This document shows, in pieces, positions 42,241 through 54,520 of a stretch of DNA of 64,000 nucleotides. Within the stretch, counting starts at the first letter, position 1, and every line of letters begins with the position of its first letter. Origin of the DNA: Mycobacterium lepromatosis (GTDB lineage: Bacteria > Actinomycetota > Actinomycetes > Mycobacteriales > Mycobacteriaceae); NCBI RefSeq assembly GCF_000975265.2, contig NZ_CP083405.1, positions 2,170,001 to 2,234,000 of the forward strand, in the 5' to 3' direction. Under the pieces are notes generated by a model that was given only the letters and a program-made list of their open reading frames with translations, did no database searches and was not told where the DNA came from. Both the position numbers and the translations under genes were made by a program.

Positions 42241-42730
42241 CTACCCAGCTGCACGCCGTCTAGTGCCCAACAGTTCGCATGGACTCGCAAGGGTCAGCGC
42301 ACCCATTCCCATGTCCGGTGACAGCCCGGGCCAACCCGACATCAGCCAGCAGACGGTAGATGCATGCCTGGCGGCGATGTCACCGACCGTTCTTCCATGA
42401 CGATGTGCATCCCCCAGCCAAGCTTCCTTGGTGGTGCTGCGAAAACCCGACAAACCGGCGTGGTGTTTCACCACCTCACGAACGGTCAACGTTGACTTGC
42501 CGTTGACTCCGAACGCCAGCTAATATACCGCCAACCGGTGCACTATACTCGATCAACCCCAGCTGACGAGCCGATGAAATGACGGTAGCTACCAACCCTT
42601 TGGTCGCAGAGAACACCATCGGGGCGGTATCAGTCGTCCACAACACCCGGCCGCGCACCAAGTCAGAAATTTCAACGACCAAGTTGACCATGTAAGATAC
42701 ATCGCCGGTGTTCCTCCGTCGAATCAACGT
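42241..42730 (-). pseudogene. lipL: Truncated esterase/beta-lactamase-family protein (LipL-like)
   Basis: Minus-strand pieces RGRVLWTTDTAPMVFSATKG contain the SxxK motif (SATK) of EstB-type esterases, followed by LGLIEYSAPV; after a shift, STLTVREVVKHHAGLSGFRS-type sequence and TVCWLMSGW. Only about 150 codons of a roughly 400-residue protein remain. Next to meaB, as Rv1497 lipL is next to Rv1496. Confidence 0.72.
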
Positions 42731-42937
42731 CCGAGGAAACAGGGTTGCAAAGCTAAGAACGACGCAAGCAAAGTTGAGTACGCCGCTTCGAACACACGAT
42801 GGCCAGCGTCAAGGGTGTCGTGAGAACAGATACAAACGGCGATCGACTCAGGCTTCCACCTTCACACTTTGTGAATCTACGATGATTTTACATCAGTCGT
42901 AGGCAAACAATAATTAACAATTAACTTACCTTTACCA

Positions 42938-43921
42938 TTAGAATGATGCCGCCTGCAGAATTTGCTGGGCTGCCATCGCGGGCGTCAGCTCCCCTGCTCG
43001 CACCTGACACTCCAGCTCAGCACGAATCTCACGCACCGCGGGGTTGGACAGCACCCGGTCTAGCACTGCGTCGCGGACCATCTGCCAAGCCCACTCGACT
43101 TGCTGGGCCAGCCGACGGTTCTCAAACTCGCCGGAGGCGGTAAGCACCTGACGATGACACTCGACCGCTTCCCACATCTGGGTCAAACCGGTCCCCTCAA
43201 CTGCACTCATCGTTAAAACTTTTGGTTTCCAAAATTTTTCGTGTATATAGATCAATCGGAGCGCCGATGACAAGTCCCGGGCAGCTACCCGCGCCTCGCG
43301 CAGATGCCCCCCGTCAGCCTTGTTCACCACCACGATGTCGGCCAGTTCCAGCACGCCTTTTTTGATGCCCTGCAACTGATCGCCGGTACGCGCCAAGGTC
43401 AACAAAACGAAGGTGTCGACCATATTGGCCACCGCTACCTCGGACTGGCCAACGCCGACGGTTTCGATTAAGATCACATCAAAACCAGCTGCCTCTAACA
43501 GGACAACTGTTTCCCGAGTGGCCTTCGTCACCCCGCCCAGGGTGCACGACGTCGGCGATGGCCGGATGTAGGCGTCCGGGTGTACCGCTAGCCGCACCAT
43601 GCGAGTCTTGTCGCCAAGGATGGATCCGCCGGTACGGACCGATGACGGGTCGACGGCCAGCACCGCCACTCGATGACCCCGTTCGATCAGATGCATGCCA
43701 AGCGCCTCAATAGCGGTGGACTTTCCTACCCCGGGCACCCCGGTGATGCCCACCCGATGGGCGTTTCCAGCGTCCGGTTGCAATGCCAGTAGCAGCTGCT
43801 GCGCTTGCTCACGATGGTCGGAGCGAGTCGACTCCACCAACGTGATAGCCCGCGGCAATGCCACACGATCACCGCTACGGACAGCAGCAGCTAGCCTATC
43901 CACGGCGCTGTCTCTCACCAT
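42938..43921 (-). CDS. meaB: Methylmalonyl-CoA mutase-associated GTPase MeaB
   Basis: G3E-family P-loop GTPase that protects and reloads adenosylcobalamin-dependent methylmalonyl-CoA mutase (older annotation: ArgK/LAO transport kinase). 327 residues, intact. Walker A GVPGVGKS at residues 61-68, AVDPSS (switch I/Mg binding), ETVGVGQSE (switch II), and NKADG for guanine specificity. The start codon abuts the mutB stop (TAGATG), so translation is probably coupled. Third gene of mutA-mutB-meaB. Confidence 0.95.
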   Translation of the reverse strand: MVRDSAVDRLAAAVRSGDRVALPRAITLVESTRSDHREQAQQLLLALQPDAGNAHRVGITGVPGVGKSTAIEALGMHLIERGHRVAVLAVDPSSVRTGGSILGDKTRMVRLAVHPDAYIRPSPTSCTLGGVTKATRETVVLLEAAGFDVILIETVGVGQSEVAVANMVDTFVLLTLARTGDQLQGIKKGVLELADIVVVNKADGGHLREARVAARDLSSALRLIYIHEKFWKPKVLTMSAVEGTGLTQMWEAVECHRQVLTASGEFENRRLAQQVEWAWQMVRDAVLDRVLSNPAVREIRAELECQVRAGELTPAMAAQQILQAASF

Positions 43922-46198
43922 CTAGGTGAGAGTGTACCCCAGCCGCTCGGCGAGCTTATGCAGCAAGCCAATTGCAGCGTAGGCGATCACCGTCCCAGGA
44001 GGGAAGATGACAGTAGCCCCGGCAGCGTACAGCTCATCGAAGTCACCGGGAGGGATCACGCCGCCCACCACGATCATGATGTCAGGCCGGCCCACGTCAG
44101 CAAGCGCGTCTCGAAGTGCCGGCACCAGCATCAGGTGGCTAGCGGCCAGCGACGACACACCGATCACATGCACATCGTTGTCGGCCGCCTGGCGGGCAAC
44201 CTCCTCAGGCGTGGAGAACAGTGATCCGACATCGACGTCAAACCCGATGTCGGCGAATGCCGTCGCGACAACCTTCTGCCCGCGGTCGTGGCCATCCTGG
44301 CCCATCTTGGCCACCAGAATCCTGGGCCGGCGACCATCAGCCTCGGCGAATTTTTTAACTAGTTCTATGGCGCTTGCGATATCGGTAGCCTTCCCAGTTT
44401 CTCCCACTTCCCGACGGTAGACCCCGGTGATGGTACGGATCTCCGCTTGGTGACGCCCATATACCCTCTCCAGCGCATCGGAGATCTCGCCGACAGTAGC
44501 TTTGACCCGGGCCGCGTTGATAGCAAGCGCCAACAAATTATTGCCAGCACGGCCATGGGACCGAGCGGCACCAGACAACTCGGCCAGAGCCGCGTTGACC
44601 GCCGACTGGTCCCGGTTTGCCCGCAGCTGCTGCAATTTGGCCACTTGTTCAGCACGCACCCGACTGTTCTCGACTCTGAGTACCTCGACCTCGTGATCCT
44701 CGTCGACTTGGTACTTGTTGACCCCGATCACCGGCTGACGCCCGGAGTCGATGCGAGCCTGGGTGCGCGCAGCCGCCTCCTCGATGCGCAGCTTGGGAAT
44801 GCCGTCGCTAATAGCCGCAGCCATGCCGCCGTGCTCAGCGACCTCGGCGATATGAGCACGAGCACGGGCAGCCAGTTGATGGGTCAGCCATTCCACGTAA
44901 TAAGAACCTCCCCACGGGTCAATCGGCCGCGTGGTGCCTGACTCCTGTTGCAATACCAGCTGAGTATTGCGGGCAATCCGGGCGGAAAAGTCGGTTGGCA
45001 GCGCCAACGCCTCGTCCAACGCGTTGGTGTGCAGCGACTGGGTATGGCCCTGTGTTGCGGCCATTGCCTCGATACAGGTGCGGGCCACGTTGTTGAACGG
45101 GTCCTGGGCGGTCAACGACCATCCTGAGGTTTGCGAATGGGTGCGCAGTGATAGGGATTTTGGGTTTTGGGGTCCAAATTTGGCGACCAGTTCACTCCAT
45201 AACAGCCGGCCAGCACGTAATTTGGCAACTTCCATGAAGAAGTTCATCCCGATGCCCCAAAAGAAGGACAACCGGGGCGCAAAATTGTCAATGTCCAGCC
45301 CAACATCCAGGCCCGCCTTGATGTAGTCGACACCATCGGCCAAGGTGTATGCCAGCTCCAAATCTGCTGTGGCACCCGCTTCTTGGATATGGTAGCCAGA
45401 GATCGAGATGGAGTTGAACTTCGGCATTTTAGCGCTGGTGTAGGCGAATATATCGGATATGATCCGCATCGACGGCTTAGGTGGGTAGATGTAGGTGTTG
45501 CGAACCATGAATTCTTTGAGGATATCGTTTTGGATGGTCCCTGCCAGCTTCTCCGGCGGCACACCTTGTTCCTCAGCCGCTATCACATACAGCGCCAGGA
45601 TCGGCAGCACAGCACCGTTCATCGTCATCGACACCGAAACCGACGAGAGGTCTATGCCATCGAACAATTGTCGCATGTCGAGGATAGAATCGATTGCCAC
45701 ACCAGCCATTCCGACATCACCCTGAACGCGAGGATGGTCGGAGTCATACCCTCGGTGAGTCGCCAAGTCGAAGGCTACCGACAGGCCCTTCTGACCGGCT
45801 GCCAGGTTACGACGGTAAAATGCGTTGGAATCCGCAGCGGTGGAAAACCCAGCATACTGACGGATTGTCCACGGTTGGTTGACATACATCGTCGGATAAG
45901 GTCCGCGCAGGTAAGGCGGCTCTCCGGGGAAACTATGCAACGGATAGCCGGCGGCCTCGGCGGCGGCACGGTCGGCAGCGATGTAGACTGGTTTGATATC
46001 GATACCTTCGGGCGTATGCCAGTACAGTTGATCAACTGTGTACCCGTGTGCTGAAGCAGCCGCGGCGACATGCTTTTCGACCGCCGCTTCGGAGGGTGGC
46101 CACAAGACACGATCGCTGCGCAGCGGGATATCGGCGAAACTGCCGACCACGAGTGTAGTTTCGCGAGCCGGCTGGCCACCGACGTCATGCACAGTCAT
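43922..46198 (-). CDS. mutB: Methylmalonyl-CoA mutase large subunit (MutB, alpha)
   Basis: Adenosylcobalamin-dependent isomerisation of (R)-methylmalonyl-CoA to succinyl-CoA, draining propionate from odd-chain and methyl-branched lipids and cholesterol. 758 residues, near the family length. The N-terminal TIM barrel holds the substrate-binding region ([19 protein letters not shown]), and the C-terminal cobalamin domain has the base-off GQDGHDRG motif (D-x-H-x-x-G) with lower-axial histidine, followed by SSLAASH and [10 protein letters not shown]. The start ATG is 5 bp after the mutA stop. No lesion seen. Confidence 0.97.
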   Translation of the reverse strand: MTVHDVGGQPARETTLVVGSFADIPLRSDRVLWPPSEAAVEKHVAAAASAHGYTVDQLYWHTPEGIDIKPVYIAADRAAAEAAGYPLHSFPGEPPYLRGPYPTMYVNQPWTIRQYAGFSTAADSNAFYRRNLAAGQKGLSVAFDLATHRGYDSDHPRVQGDVGMAGVAIDSILDMRQLFDGIDLSSVSVSMTMNGAVLPILALYVIAAEEQGVPPEKLAGTIQNDILKEFMVRNTYIYPPKPSMRIISDIFAYTSAKMPKFNSISISGYHIQEAGATADLELAYTLADGVDYIKAGLDVGLDIDNFAPRLSFFWGIGMNFFMEVAKLRAGRLLWSELVAKFGPQNPKSLSLRTHSQTSGWSLTAQDPFNNVARTCIEAMAATQGHTQSLHTNALDEALALPTDFSARIARNTQLVLQQESGTTRPIDPWGGSYYVEWLTHQLAARARAHIAEVAEHGGMAAAISDGIPKLRIEEAAARTQARIDSGRQPVIGVNKYQVDEDHEVEVLRVENSRVRAEQVAKLQQLRANRDQSAVNAALAELSGAARSHGRAGNNLLALAINAARVKATVGEISDALERVYGRHQAEIRTITGVYRREVGETGKATDIASAIELVKKFAEADGRRPRILVAKMGQDGHDRGQKVVATAFADIGFDVDVGSLFSTPEEVARQAADNDVHVIGVSSLAASHLMLVPALRDALADVGRPDIMIVVGGVIPPGDFDELYAAGATVIFPPGTVIAYAAIGLLHKLAERLGYTLT

Positions 46199-46203
46199 CG
46201 TAG

Positions 46204-48120
46204 CTACGCCCCCAATCGGGTGAGCAGATTCGAAAGGGCATCGACCGCATTGATTTTCGCGGTGATATATTCATCTGGTCGACACTTGGCGTTGTTAATG
46301 TCACCCAGCGCTTTCTCGGTTCCCGCCAGGTAGACCCACGATACGCCGGCGCCTCGCGCCGCCCCCACCACGTCGGCGGCCTCGTCCTGATAGCGCAAGT
46401 CTGTGCCACAAACAACCACCACCATCGACGACCCGGCCATGAAACCAGCCTGCGCGACGGCTTGCACGACACCCGGTGCGTCCACTGATCCTGGGTTGAT
46501 CGCCGCTATGCCGCCCGACGCCAGCAGATTCGTCGCGAACGTCGCCCGAATGTTGTGCTCAGCCAGCGGGCCCAGCGGCAGCAACAACACCTGCGGACGT
46601 GCACCGGTGCGGGCCAGATAAGCATCCGAACGATCCCGCAACGCTTCGAAGCCGGCAGCGTAACGCAACAGGTTTCCCGCAGCAGTCGCCGAAACAGGCG
46701 AACCGCCTTGCAGTAAAGCAGGCTCAGCTAAGTTCGGATATTCGTTGACACCGGTGATCGCGGTACGGCGATGCGCGATGTCGTCGGTACGGCGTGCGGC
46801 TGTTTCGTTGATCTGGCCGGCAAGGTAGTCACCGGCATCGACGAACCCACCGTAGGTCTCGATAACCTGAAAATGCTGCCAGGCCCGCTGAGCCAGTTGT
46901 TCGGTGAGGTTCTCGACGAACCAAGACCCTCCAGCTGGATCCAACACCCGGCCGACGTGTGACTCTTCCAACAGCAGCAGCTGGGTGTTACGGGCGATCC
47001 GACGCGCGAAGCTGGCCGCGATGCCGAGAAAGCCACCGGGAATCGCCACGTCGAACGGGAACACCAATACGGTGTCGGCACCACCAACGCCTGCACCGAA
47101 CGCGGCCACCGTGCCGCGCAGCATGTTCACCCACGGGTCGCGCTGAGTCATCATCGGCAGCGACGTTTCTGCGTGCACAACTGTCGCGCCGCCTTCGGGG
47201 TCCCCCACAACCTCTGCGACACGCGCCCACAGTTGACGCATCGCCCGTAGCTTAGCGATGGTCAAAAACTGATCGTCGTCGGCAGCTAACCGAAAACTGA
47301 TTTGCCGTAGCGCCTCGCTGACCGGCATCCCAGATTCGATGAGCACCCGCAGGTAGGCCACCGCAGCCGCAATCGCAGCAGCGAGCTCCCACGTCACGCT
47401 GGCCCCCAAATTGTGGAAAGCAGGCCCGTCGACGGTTATCGTCCGCACGCCACGGTCACCGGCGACCCGTGCCGCGACTGCAACCACCTGCTCGATCGAC
47501 GGTGCCGGACGACCGCTCAGCGACGCGGTCAGCGGGTCGGCACCCAGATCGATCGATAGCATTGTGCGCCGACTCGAGTCCAACTGGGCCACTCGAGCCA
47601 ACACCGCATCGCAGGCTTCGACGTAGTCAGCGCCCGCGTCAAGGATCACCGGGACCAAGTCCACGTACACACCGAGCAGCAGGCTGTCCAGCTGCCCAGG
47701 CGCTACCCCGGACTTGCCCACCCGGATTTGCAGCGCGCTGACCCCCTCCGCTAGCGCAGCCAGTATTGCCGTGTTTCCGGCCGTACCCTCGTCGGCAACC
47801 ACAGGGGTGGTTGCCGACGAGGGTACGGCCGGAAACACTTCGGCAACCTTCCAGCCGGAATTGACATCGCGTAACGCGTCGCCACCGCGACGATAAGGCC
47901 ATTCTCCTGGCAACGACGGTTCCAGCAGCTCGTCGAACGCGGTGTATAGCGGCCGGATGGCGAACCCGTCGTAGGTAGCAGTATCCAGCAGCCGCTCGGG
48001 CTGATCACCGAACGTGGCGGGGTCTCTCCGCATGCTCCTCGAGAGCACATCAGCGACCGCACTTCGCCACCGCCCGCGAATCTGTTCCAGTTCGGCGAAC
48101 TCGGGTACATCTAGGGACAC
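46204..48120 (-). CDS. mutA: Methylmalonyl-CoA mutase small subunit (MutA, beta)
   Basis: Non-catalytic partner of MutB in the heterodimer. 638 residues, intact from ATG 48120 to TAG. It has the barrel half with [18 protein letters not shown] and [20 protein letters not shown] sequences, and a degenerate cobalamin-like C-terminal domain lacking the DxHxxG histidine, as expected for the small subunit. Odd: residues 95-117 are encoded by a perfect inverted repeat (47771-47838), which adds about ten residues between VAEVFP and AILAALAEG compared with homologs as I recall them, in frame. Confidence 0.94.
   Translation of the reverse strand: MSLDVPEFAELEQIRGRWRSAVADVLSRSMRRDPATFGDQPERLLDTATYDGFAIRPLYTAFDELLEPSLPGEWPYRRGGDALRDVNSGWKVAEVFPAVPSSATTPVVADEGTAGNTAILAALAEGVSALQIRVGKSGVAPGQLDSLLLGVYVDLVPVILDAGADYVEACDAVLARVAQLDSSRRTMLSIDLGADPLTASLSGRPAPSIEQVVAVAARVAGDRGVRTITVDGPAFHNLGASVTWELAAAIAAAVAYLRVLIESGMPVSEALRQISFRLAADDDQFLTIAKLRAMRQLWARVAEVVGDPEGGATVVHAETSLPMMTQRDPWVNMLRGTVAAFGAGVGGADTVLVFPFDVAIPGGFLGIAASFARRIARNTQLLLLEESHVGRVLDPAGGSWFVENLTEQLAQRAWQHFQVIETYGGFVDAGDYLAGQINETAARRTDDIAHRRTAITGVNEYPNLAEPALLQGGSPVSATAAGNLLRYAAGFEALRDRSDAYLARTGARPQVLLLPLGPLAEHNIRATFATNLLASGGIAAINPGSVDAPGVVQAVAQAGFMAGSSMVVVVCGTDLRYQDEAADVVGAARGAGVSWVYLAGTEKALGDINNAKCRPDEYITAKINAVDALSNLLTRLGA
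47771..47838. repeat. Perfect 32-bp inverted repeat with 4-nt loop inside mutA
   Basis: Arms 47771-47802 and 47807-47838 are exact reverse complements around AGGG. The coding strand reads through both arms without a stop, giving [11 protein letters not shown] from the first and [10 protein letters not shown] from the second. It is the longest perfect hairpin found in the window. Confidence 0.97.
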
Positions 48121-48314
48121 CGACTGCTCCTATTTACCAGCACAATTAGCGAGCCCTTGATGCAGGGCTTCAAGGATGCCATTCGATTTAGTTAAGGCTA
48201 ATTGATCGCGGCGATCGTACAGTGCCACAATGAAGCAAGTCGGTAGCTCGGCGGCGAAACGCCAGCCATAAGAAACTGAATTATTGCTCTGCGCCCCTTG
48301 GGGTCTTAGCAGAC
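48121..48314. promoter_or_regulatory. mutA upstream region
   Basis: Intergenic region that must contain the mutA-mutB-meaB promoter, divergent from the TVP38 remnant. I can point to no specific operator. Confidence 0.4.
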
Positions 48315-49020
48315 GTGACGAGGGCCGCTAACTGTAAAATAGTCAACGAGCTGCACAATTGTACCAGTACGCAGGACGCGGCCAAGCTTCAAGTGTCCTG
48401 GCCGCGGATCATCGCGACCGTGGTTGGAATCACAGTTCTGGCTGCGTTGACGATGCGGGTTCCGGCACTCACCACTGCGCAGTTACGCGAGTGGGCGACA
48501 TCGCTGGGCTCATGACTTCCGCTAACGTTTCTGATGATCGCCCACACCGTCGTCACGGTGGTGCCCATCCCCCCACACGACGTTCACTCTGGCGGCCGGG
48601 CTACTGTTTGGCCCAGTCAGTCGATGTGCTGATTGCGGTGCTGGTGGTCCGATGGCCGGGTGGCAGCTGCATCTCCTGATTCGGCACCAAAGCGGTCGGC
48701 ATGGTGAATGAGCATCTGCAGGAGTGAGGCTGGCCCGCTGTGCTGTGGCTGCGGTTGATTTCTGCCATGCCTTTTCCACTATCAACAATGCCGCTACGTC
48801 TGCCGCACGGATACCACTCTAACACGTTGCCCACGCTGGATGGTCTGCTGCACAGCACCGCAGCTGTAGTGATCCTCGGCAACACGCTCGCTGGTTACGT
48901 GGGCCTAACACGATATATACACAATATATCTGGTATCATTATGTACAGGCGCCTTGGGTATGGCGGAACTGATCGGCGAGATCCGCCGCTATCAGCAACA
49001 CCACAACCGCACATCGAATC
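48315..49020 (+). pseudogene. Decayed TVP38/TMEM64 (DedA-like) membrane protein (Rv1491c-like)
   Basis: LQVSWPRIIATVVGITVLAA and LTMRVPALTTAQLREWATSLG are followed by a stop. Other frames carry PLTFLMIAHTVVTVVPIP, FGTKAVGMVNEHLQE, LWLRLISAMPFPLSTM (the conserved R-LxPxxPF-type TVP38 block) and AAVVILGNTLAG. Divergent from mutA, as Rv1491c is. Frameshifts and stops make it non-functional. Confidence 0.7.
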
Positions 49021-49217
49021 AGAGCTCCTGCGAGGACCAACACGCCCCCGAACCGGCCGTCAGCCGTTAACCGACCGGTGCGGTGAACGCGTCTAAACAC
49101 TTATAGGCAACGCCCTAATCGCGCTCCTCTCAGGATCAGCACGGCCGGACGCCAGCCTGGAAAAATTATGCGCCGCTAGGCTTCTAGTGCAGAAGAAACA
49201 CCCATACACAAAGCCTG
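49021..49217. other. Short intergenic stretch
   Basis: No gene seen. Rv1489/Rv1490 of H37Rv would fall here and appear lost. Confidence 0.4.
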
Positions 49218-50369
49218 TCAAGGAAACTCAGGGCGCACATCTGGCTGTTCGTCAACTGGCTGGTAAAACATCGTCTCGGCTTTGGCGACCGCTTGAGCGA
49301 TCGCCGGATCGGTCTCGATAGAGAACCAGTCCGCGACTTCGGTGTCGTCTTCGGCGGCAGCATGCTTGGCAACCTGATCTGAAAAGTCAACAGGGGACGG
49401 TTGGAACCGAAATACCCCGTCTTCACCCGGGGTGCCCAGTAGTTTGGTGAACCCTTGCAACGCCGTGCTGAAGTCGCTGGGGACCACCCACACCTTGTTG
49501 GCGTCACCACGCGCTATCTGCGGCAACACCTGCAGGTACTGGTACGCCAGCATTTCCGGAGTCGGCCTGCCGGCTTTGATCGCAGCGAACGTCTTCTCGA
49601 TGGCCTTGGCCTGCCCCTGCGCCTGCAGATAGGCCGCGGCACGCTTACCCTGAGCACGCAGCATCCGCGACTGCCGGTCGGCCTCGGCGGTCAGAATCGC
49701 GGCCTGCTTGGCGCCCTCGGCGGCCAAGATCTGCGCCTGCTTGTTGCCTTCGGCCTGCTTTATGGCCGCCTCCCGGGCGCCTTCGGCGGTCAGGATCATC
49801 GCCCGCTTCTCCCGGTCGGCCTTCATCTGCTTTTCCATCGAAGCCTGGATCGACGGCGGTGGGTCGATACTGCGCAACTCCACCCGGGCCACTCGTAGTC
49901 CCCAACGACCAGTCGCCTCGTCCAGCACAACCCTCAGCTGAGCGTTGATCTGATCACGGGAGGTCAGAGTCTGCTCCAGCGTCATGCCACCGACGACATT
50001 GCGCAGCGTGGTCGTGGTGAGCTGTTCAACCCCAACAATGTAATTGCTAATTTCATACACCGCCGCCTGCGGAACGGTGACCTGGAAGTAGACTACGGTA
50101 TCGATATTTAGGGTCAAGTTGTCCTCGGTGATCACCGGCTGCGGCGGAAAGGACACCACCCGCTCCCGCAAGTCTACTCGAGCGCGAACACGGTCAATAA
50201 AGGGCGCCAACAAGGTCAGCTGCCCGCTGACGGTACGGCTGTATCGACCTAGCCGTTCGATTACCGCAGCTTCGGCTTGTGGAATCAACGCAATCGACTT
50301 GGCCACCACAACGATGGCAAATATCGCCAGAACGGCGAGCAACACCAGACCTGCCACCACACCTTGCAC
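49218..50369 (-). CDS. SPFH/band-7 (stomatin/HflK-like) membrane protein (Rv1488-like)
   Basis: Membrane-anchored SPFH-domain scaffold protein, 383 residues. The N-terminal helix GLVLLAVLAIFAIVVVAK is followed by the SPFH domain (IPQAEAAVIERLGRY through VELRSIDPPPSIQASMEKQM), then a long Ala/Glu/Lys-rich coiled coil (about 180-260) and an acidic tail. Partnered with the NfeD-like gene 36 bp upstream; SPFH-NfeD pairs are a conserved bacterial module linked to membrane microdomains. No lesion. Confidence 0.93.
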   Translation of the reverse strand: MQGVVAGLVLLAVLAIFAIVVVAKSIALIPQAEAAVIERLGRYSRTVSGQLTLLAPFIDRVRARVDLRERVVSFPPQPVITEDNLTLNIDTVVYFQVTVPQAAVYEISNYIVGVEQLTTTTLRNVVGGMTLEQTLTSRDQINAQLRVVLDEATGRWGLRVARVELRSIDPPPSIQASMEKQMKADREKRAMILTAEGAREAAIKQAEGNKQAQILAAEGAKQAAILTAEADRQSRMLRAQGKRAAAYLQAQGQAKAIEKTFAAIKAGRPTPEMLAYQYLQVLPQIARGDANKVWVVPSDFSTALQGFTKLLGTPGEDGVFRFQPSPVDFSDQVAKHAAAEDDTEVADWFSIETDPAIAQAVAKAETMFYQPVDEQPDVRPEFP

Positions 50370-50405
50370 TGGGGTTCCTTTCTTCGCAGGGTTCTACCGA
50401 CGCTC

Positions 50406-50840
50406 TTACCCGTTCCTAAACACCATCGCCGTGGCGCCGTCGATGTGCACGACAATTACCGACTCGCCGGCTTCATACACATCGTCGTCGTTCAACGGGC
50501 GGGCCGTCCACACCTGACCGTCCAGCTTGACCTGACCCTCATTGCGGGCAACGCGATCAAGCACCAGGGCGGCCCTGCCTTCTAGCGCCTTTATGCCCAG
50601 CTGTGCTCCCAGGGCGGGCGTTAACCGCCGCACCGCAGGCCGAACCAACGTCAGCAGCAGAACCGAGACGATCAGGAACACCGTCCCGTCGGCCCAGATT
50701 GGCCAATCCGTCAGCCAGCTACTTACGGCCGAGGCCAGCGCACCACCGCCGAGCATCAACAAAAACATGTCGCCCGTTAGCACCTCCGCACCGGCCAGCA
50801 CCAGCGCGAAAATCAGCCAAACCAGCGCGACAGGCATGCG
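50406..50840 (-). CDS. NfeD-like membrane protein (Rv1487-like)
   Basis: 144 residues from ATG 50840 ([20 protein letters not shown]), chosen instead of the longer frame at 50879, whose extra residues precede the first membrane helix without homology. Two to three membrane segments ([46 protein letters not shown]) are followed by an OB-fold C-terminal domain with [20 protein letters not shown] and WTARPLNDD. Typically co-expressed with the SPFH protein encoded just downstream. Confidence 0.92.
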   Translation of the reverse strand, partial: RMPVALVWLIFALVLAGAEVLTGDMFLLMLGGGALASAVSSWLTDWPIWADGTVFLIVSVLLLTLVRPAVRRLTPALGAQLGIKALEGRAALVLDRVARNEGQVKLDGQVWTARPLNDDDVYEAGESVIVVHIDGATAMVFRNG

Positions 50841-50894
50841 GCCAGAATACGCGCAATCGGCCTTCTTGGTGCCGAACAACTACACTGCGAAATC

Positions 50895-51794
50895 ATGTGG
50901 TGTCCCAGTGTTTCGCTGTCCGTGTGGGCCAACGCCTGGCTCGCCGGGAAGGCTGCGCCCGACGACCTATTGGATGCGTTATCACTTTGGGCGCCAATGC
51001 AATCAGTTGCCGCATATGACGCCGTCGCGGCCGGCTATACCGGACTGCCGTGGCCCGACATTCACGATGCCGGAACGGTCTTGCTGTTACAAACTCTGCG
51101 TGCCGCAGTCGGCAGGCCGACGAAGTCGACACCCAATGACCCACATCGGTTGCGTGGGACGATAAATGTGGTACTGCCGGTGCCTGGCGACGTGCACGGG
51201 CTGGCTACGGGCACGCAATTCGAGCATGATGCCCTAGCTGCGAGCGAGGCGGTGATCATCACCAATCCGCACGATTCCAGAACCGCCGTCGGACTCGTCC
51301 CGGAGTACTCCTACAACAATCCCGAGCAGGACACCGACAGCGAAGATACACGTCTCCCCGAATTGTCTGCGCTATCTTGGATAGTGTACTCACTACCCGG
51401 CGTACCCGCGTTCGGCCATCACAAACTGGACGATGCCGAGTACGCACTGCGATCCGCAGTACGTTCTGCCGCCGATGCGCTCGACACCATCGAGCTAAAT
51501 GGCACGACAGCCAACATAACCGATCCGCGGGGACTTGTCGAACAATTGCTGGAATCCTCACGGCAACACCGAGTTCCCGACCACGCGCCATCACGTGCAT
51601 TGCGGGTATTGGAAAACGCGGCTCACGTTGATGCGATCATCGCGGTAAGCACCGGCTTAACACCAGTCGGAACTCACTCCTCATTGTCCGACATCGAGAT
51701 CGCCAGCAATGCGCTGCGACCGCTCACCGCAGTGGTACGGTCGGCAAGGATGGCCGCGGTCAACGCAATCCTGCACTCGGCCTGGCCCGACTGA
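50895..51794 (+). CDS. Conserved mycobacterial hypothetical protein (Rv1486c-like)
   Basis: Intact 299-residue protein, starting [20 protein letters not shown]. No family or catalytic motif is recognised; the conserved C-terminal half ([40 protein letters not shown]) suggests a soluble actinobacterial protein. It is divergent from the NfeD/SPFH pair (54 bp) and convergent with hemZ (36 bp). It has survived while many neighbours elsewhere decayed. Confidence 0.85.
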   Translation: MWCPSVSLSVWANAWLAGKAAPDDLLDALSLWAPMQSVAAYDAVAAGYTGLPWPDIHDAGTVLLLQTLRAAVGRPTKSTPNDPHRLRGTINVVLPVPGDVHGLATGTQFEHDALAASEAVIITNPHDSRTAVGLVPEYSYNNPEQDTDSEDTRLPELSALSWIVYSLPGVPAFGHHKLDDAEYALRSAVRSAADALDTIELNGTTANITDPRGLVEQLLESSRQHRVPDHAPSRALRVLENAAHVDAIIAVSTGLTPVGTHSSLSDIEIASNALRPLTAVVRSARMAAVNAILHSAWPD

Positions 51795-51830
51795 CTGCAC
51801 CGCGCCATAAAAATCCGCGCCAGACTCTAC

Positions 51831-52841
51831 CTACGCAACACAGTGTGGTAGACTACACGGCACACCATTGATGCTGGCCAAGCAACCCGGCACCGGATCG
51901 GAGTCATTCACCCGAACGGGCACGCGGCTGTGCGTGAGCTCGTCTATCAACCCTGCGGCCAGCCGAGCGAACCGCCGATCGGCGTTGGGTGTGGCAGCTC
52001 GGGCGAACGCGATGCCTGCCGCTTCGGCTTGAGATCGCAATTCGTGATCTAAATCCCACACCACCTCAATATGGTCAGCGACGAACCCAATAGGACAGAC
52101 GATAACGGCTTTGGTGCCGACAGCCGCCAGCTTAATGAGTTGATCGCCAACATCGGGCGCTAGCCATGGAACGTGCGGAGGCCCCGATCGAGACTGCCAG
52201 GTCAGGTCGTAGTCAGTATATCCAGCACCGGCCGCGACGAGTCTTGCAGCATAACCGACTTGGCGGCTATAGAGAGCAGGACCGCAGCGTCGGTCGGTGG
52301 CCACTGGAACCGAATGCGCGGTGAACACCAGCCGCGCCTCGCTGCGCAACGCAGCGGGCAAGCTGGCGGCGGCCGCTATGATGGCGTCGACGAACATCTC
52401 GACGAAAAGCGGATGGTCGAAGTAGGGCCGCAATTTAACCAGTTTGGGCGCTTCCGTCCCAGCGCACCGACGAGCACGGGCAATGGCTTCAACATACTTC
52501 GTGCAGCCGGAATAGCCACTCCACGCCGACGTGACGAACACAGCAGCACAGCGAACACCATCGTCTCGCATGGCCACAACGGAATCTTCTATGTAGGGTT
52601 CCCAGTTACGGTTGCCAAAATAGACGGGCAGGCTCAGCTCCGCTTGCAGCTCATTGACCAGGGCTAAGTTGATCCCATTGATTGGTGACACTCCACCGAA
52701 ATGCAGGTAATGCTCGGCGACTTCGTCAAGACGTTCGGGTGGTACGTCTCGTCCCTGGGTGATGTTCTCCAGAAACGGCCGCACCTGCTCGGGTCCCTCT
52801 GGCCCGCCGAAGGACAGCAATAGGGCTGCTTCGAAAATCAT
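51831..52841 (-). CDS. hemZ: Ferrochelatase, coproporphyrin type (HemZ/CpfC)
   Basis: Inserts Fe2+ into (copro)porphyrin in haem synthesis; actinobacterial enzymes use coproporphyrin III. 336 residues, start [20 protein letters not shown], 6 bp after the inhA stop. Family blocks: [36 protein letters not shown] (catalytic histidine), [16 protein letters not shown]. Cysteines matching the actinobacterial [2Fe-2S] cluster are present: C in DRRCGP and three in the tail ([16 protein letters not shown]). The product ends right after the last one, so it is about eight residues shorter than the M. tuberculosis protein as I recall it. Confidence 0.94.
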   Translation of the reverse strand: MIFEAALLLSFGGPEGPEQVRPFLENITQGRDVPPERLDEVAEHYLHFGGVSPINGINLALVNELQAELSLPVYFGNRNWEPYIEDSVVAMRDDGVRCAAVFVTSAWSGYSGCTKYVEAIARARRCAGTEAPKLVKLRPYFDHPLFVEMFVDAIIAAAASLPAALRSEARLVFTAHSVPVATDRRCGPALYSRQVGYAARLVAAGAGYTDYDLTWQSRSGPPHVPWLAPDVGDQLIKLAAVGTKAVIVCPIGFVADHIEVVWDLDHELRSQAEAAGIAFARAATPNADRRFARLAAGLIDELTHSRVPVRVNDSDPVPGCLASINGVPCSLPHCVA

Positions 52842-52847
52842 TGCCGT

Positions 52848-54457
<1,610 letters not shown>

Positions 54458-54520
54458 CTATCGCCTCACCGCGGTCAATCCGACATCGGCTGGTCTGACA
54501 CTGACGCAAATGTACAAAAA

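Noticed and set aside
45383..46054. 223-codon plus-strand open frame opposite mutB
   Set aside because: Antisense shadow of a high-GC conserved gene; no recognisable protein features.
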